Shown here: in pieces, positions 33,485-34,849 of the stretch
Layout: every line of letters begins with the position of its first letter
How positions within the stretch are numbered: the stretch's first letter is position 1
Source of the DNA: Xanthobacteraceae bacterium
GTDB lineage: Bacteria; Pseudomonadota; Alphaproteobacteria; Rhizobiales; Xanthobacteraceae
NCBI GenBank assembly: GCA_019745775.1
Contig: JAIESR010000132.1
Coordinates: forward strand, 1-34,849
Direction: 5' to 3'
Length of the DNA: 34,849 bases
Program-made: the position numbers and the translations under genes
The notes under the pieces: generated by a model
The model's input: the letters and a program-made list of their open reading frames with translations, nothing else
Databases searched by the model: none
What the model was told of the DNA's origin: nothing

Positions 33485-34849
33485 TCAGGTGAAGAACAGG
33501 AAATCGCTGCTGACCAGGTTGTTCTTATTGACGTTATCCAACGTCAGCGTATTGCCGCCGCCGAAATCGATCACCGTGTTCGCGTCGACCTGGGTCGCCC
33601 GCGCCATCACATCGGCCAGGCTCGTAATGCTGGACCATGACCGCAGGTCGACTTCATCGACCCCGCCGGCGCCGGCCGTGAAGTCCCTGATCGCGTCGAC
33701 GCCGATCGAATAAACAAACGTGTCGTCCCCGGCCATGCCCCACATCAAGTCACTGCCGCCACCGCCATCCAGCGTGTCGTTGCCGTCGACGCCCCACAGC
33801 TGGTTGTCGCCGCCGTCGCCGATCAGCGTGTCATTGAAGTTAGAGCCGACCAGACCTTCAATCGCAACGTAGCTGTCGCCAGTTGCATCGCCAGTGTTGG
33901 CCCCCGCATCGGCCAGGCTGGCCGTTACGCCAGTCGACGCAAACATATAGCGCGCGTAGTCGAATCCAGCGCCACCGTCATAGCTGTCCGCCCCGGCGCC
34001 GCCATCCAGGCGATCGGTGCCGTCGCCGCCAAGGATCACGTCATTGCCAGCGCCACCATCGATCGTGTCGTCGCCGGCCAGACCGATGAGGGTGTCCGCG
34101 GCAGACGTCCCGGCGAACGTATTCGCGCTGTTATTGCCGAGAATGACCGCAACCGTGTTCGAGGCGTTGTTCGCTTCGTTGGTCTCTCCGACCTGACCGT
34201 TATGATCCGCCAGCACGCCAAGATAGTAAGTGCCCGGCGTCAGGTTGCCCGGGAAGGTAAGCGTCCCCCCTTGGTTCACAGACCCGCCGGCGGCCAGTCC
34301 CGAAGTGGCCATCGACGTCACCAGCGTATCCGCGCTGGTGATCGCGCTGTCGGTTGACAGGTAGATGCCGGTGGTCGAGCCAGCCGCGGCATTGGCGCCG
34401 ATATTGTTGATCGTGAAGCTGACGCTTGTCCCGTTCAGAACAAGACCGCTCGCGGTTAGATCGACGCCTGAAGCCGGAGCCGTCGCGAAAAGGAAGTCGC
34501 CGCTCACCAGGTTGTTCTTATTGACGTTATCCAACGTCAGCGTATTGCCGCCGCCGAAATCGATCACCGTGTTCGCGCCGACCTGGGTCGCCCGTGCCAT
34601 CACATCGGCAAGACTTGTAATGCCGGCCACCGCTCGAAGGTCGATTTCGTCGACCCCGCCGACGCCGGCAACAAAATCCCTGATCGCGTCGGCGCCCGTC
34701 GAATAGATAAATACGTCGTCACCGGCTCCGCCCCAGATTGCGTCGCTGCCACCACCGCCATCCAGCGTGTCATTGCCGTCGACGCCCCACAGCTGGTTGT
34801 CGCCGCCGTCGCCGATCAGCGTGTCATTGAAGTTAGAGCCGACCAGACC
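33485..34849 (-). CDS. RTX calcium-binding/CARDB repeat protein, C-terminal part, open at right edge
   Basis: The frame is open from the right edge of the window to a TGA at 33487-33485: 454 codons visible with no N-terminus. Read from the edge: RTX nonapeptides (GGDNQLWGVDGND, GGGGSD), a linker ending TLDNVNKNNLV, a CARDB-type domain (about ASGVDLTASGLVL to NNASNTVAVIL), more RTX repeats (IDGGAGNDVILGGDGTD, LDGGAGADSYDGG), and then a second copy of the first block that ends the protein. RTX proteins are secreted by type I systems and fold on binding calcium outside the cell; CARDB domains are common in adhesins. It is likely a large secreted or surface protein, perhaps interacting with the polysaccharide. 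No T1SS gene is in the window. Confidence 0.88.
   Translation of the reverse strand, partial: GLVGSNFNDTLIGDGGDNQLWGVDGNDTLDGGGGSDAIWGGAGDDVFIYSTGADAIRDFVAGVGGVDEIDLRAVAGITSLADVMARATQVGANTVIDFGGGNTLTLDNVNKNNLVSGDFLFATAPASGVDLTASGLVLNGTSVSFTINNIGANAAAGSTTGIYLSTDSAITSADTLVTSMATSGLAAGGSVNQGGTLTFPGNLTPGTYYLGVLADHNGQVGETNEANNASNTVAVILGNNSANTFAGTSAADTLIGLAGDDTIDGGAGNDVILGGDGTDRLDGGAGADSYDGGAGFDYARYMFASTGVTASLADAGANTGDATGDSYVAIEGLVGSNFNDTLIGDGGDNQLWGVDGNDTLDGGGGSDLMWGMAGDDTFVYSIGVDAIRDFTAGAGGVDEVDLRSWSSITSLADVMARATQVDANTVIDFGGGNTLTLDNVNKNNLVSSDFLFFT
33513..33856. repeat. DNA repeat copy A (993-bp period)
   Basis: Aligns without gaps to 34506-34849 at an offset of exactly 993 bp (331 codons). Both ends are nearly identical (about 70 bp each) with a more divergent centre. 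The outermost bases coincide with the window edge, so the repeat unit continues beyond. Confidence 0.9.
34506..34849. repeat. DNA repeat copy B (993-bp period), cut by window edge
   Basis: Partner of 33513-33856 inside the RTX/CARDB gene. The offset is constant at 993 bp, indicating an in-frame duplication of a 331-residue unit. Confidence 0.9.

Noticed and set aside
33700-34120. Short regular repeats suggestive of CRISPR
   Set aside because: The periodicity is the RTX nonapeptide coding pattern in a continuous open frame; no spacer-repeat structure.

Overview
The window is GC-rich, with tightly packed genes and extensive GTG/TTG start use. Gene content and style suggest an alphaproteobacterium of the Rhizobiales (Bradyrhizobium/Rhodopseudomonas-like); this is an inference from style and families, not from a marker gene. 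Almost everything belongs to a surface-polysaccharide (O-antigen, capsule or exopolysaccharide) locus: nucleotide-sugar enzymes, glycosyltransferases, methyl/acyl tailoring enzymes, large membrane proteins of GT-C or unknown type, and two alkaline-phosphatase-superfamily enzymes.

Layout. (1) 1-76, minus: a fragment resembling the middle of an Aas-type acyl-ACP synthetase, lacking its N-terminal part, marks the left edge. (2) 242-14415, all minus, read right to left: gmhA, gmhB, transaldolase, gmd, membrane GT-like protein, methyltransferase, fcl, membrane GT-like protein, Gfo/Idh oxidoreductase, DegT aminotransferase, sulfatase-fold transferase, membrane protein. Many junctions overlap or lie within 30 nt. 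(3) 14616-17837, plus, divergent from (2): C-methyltransferase-like protein, UXS-like epimerase/dehydratase, second Gfo/Idh oxidoreductase. (4) 17861-18092: a 232-bp MITE-like element with terminal inverted repeats and a 10-bp target duplication, between convergent units. (5) 18110-21786, minus: GT4 glycosyltransferase, UDP-glucuronate 4-epimerase-like protein, manC. (6) 22230-30726, plus, a tightly coupled unit: phosphodiesterase-fold protein, WbqC-like protein, frameshifted GT2, methyltransferase, NeuD-like acyltransferase, beta-propeller glycosidase-like protein, membrane GT-like protein, WecE-like aminotransferase. (7) 30751-33312, minus: an 853-residue membrane protein. (8) 33485 to the right edge, minus: the C-terminal part of an RTX/CARDB secreted protein built from 331-residue repeats.

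How the genes fit together. ManC, Gmd and Fcl give GDP-mannose and then GDP-L-fucose. GmhA, GmhB and a transaldolase point to a heptose branch, but its kinase and nucleotidyltransferase are not in the window. The DegT/Gfo-Idh pair suggests a 3-amino sugar, and the WecE homologue a 4-amino-4,6-dideoxy sugar. In unit 6 an aminotransferase, a GtrB/ArnC-like GT2 and a membrane GT resemble the logic of periplasmic glycan decoration, but the GT2 carries a one-base deletion. No Wzx flippase, Wzy polymerase, ABC exporter or initiating phosphoglycosyltransferase was recognised, so the locus probably continues outside the window.

The most interesting signal is a shared module of at least 43 residues (28/43 identical, pattern GP-H-H-IR-GGG-SHW-LYFS-SD-SDPR-NGR-Y). 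It occurs at the N-terminus of the phosphodiesterase-fold protein and again in the extramembrane segment after the first TM helix of the 853-residue membrane protein. These proteins are otherwise unrelated, so this may be an uncharacterised glycan-related domain.
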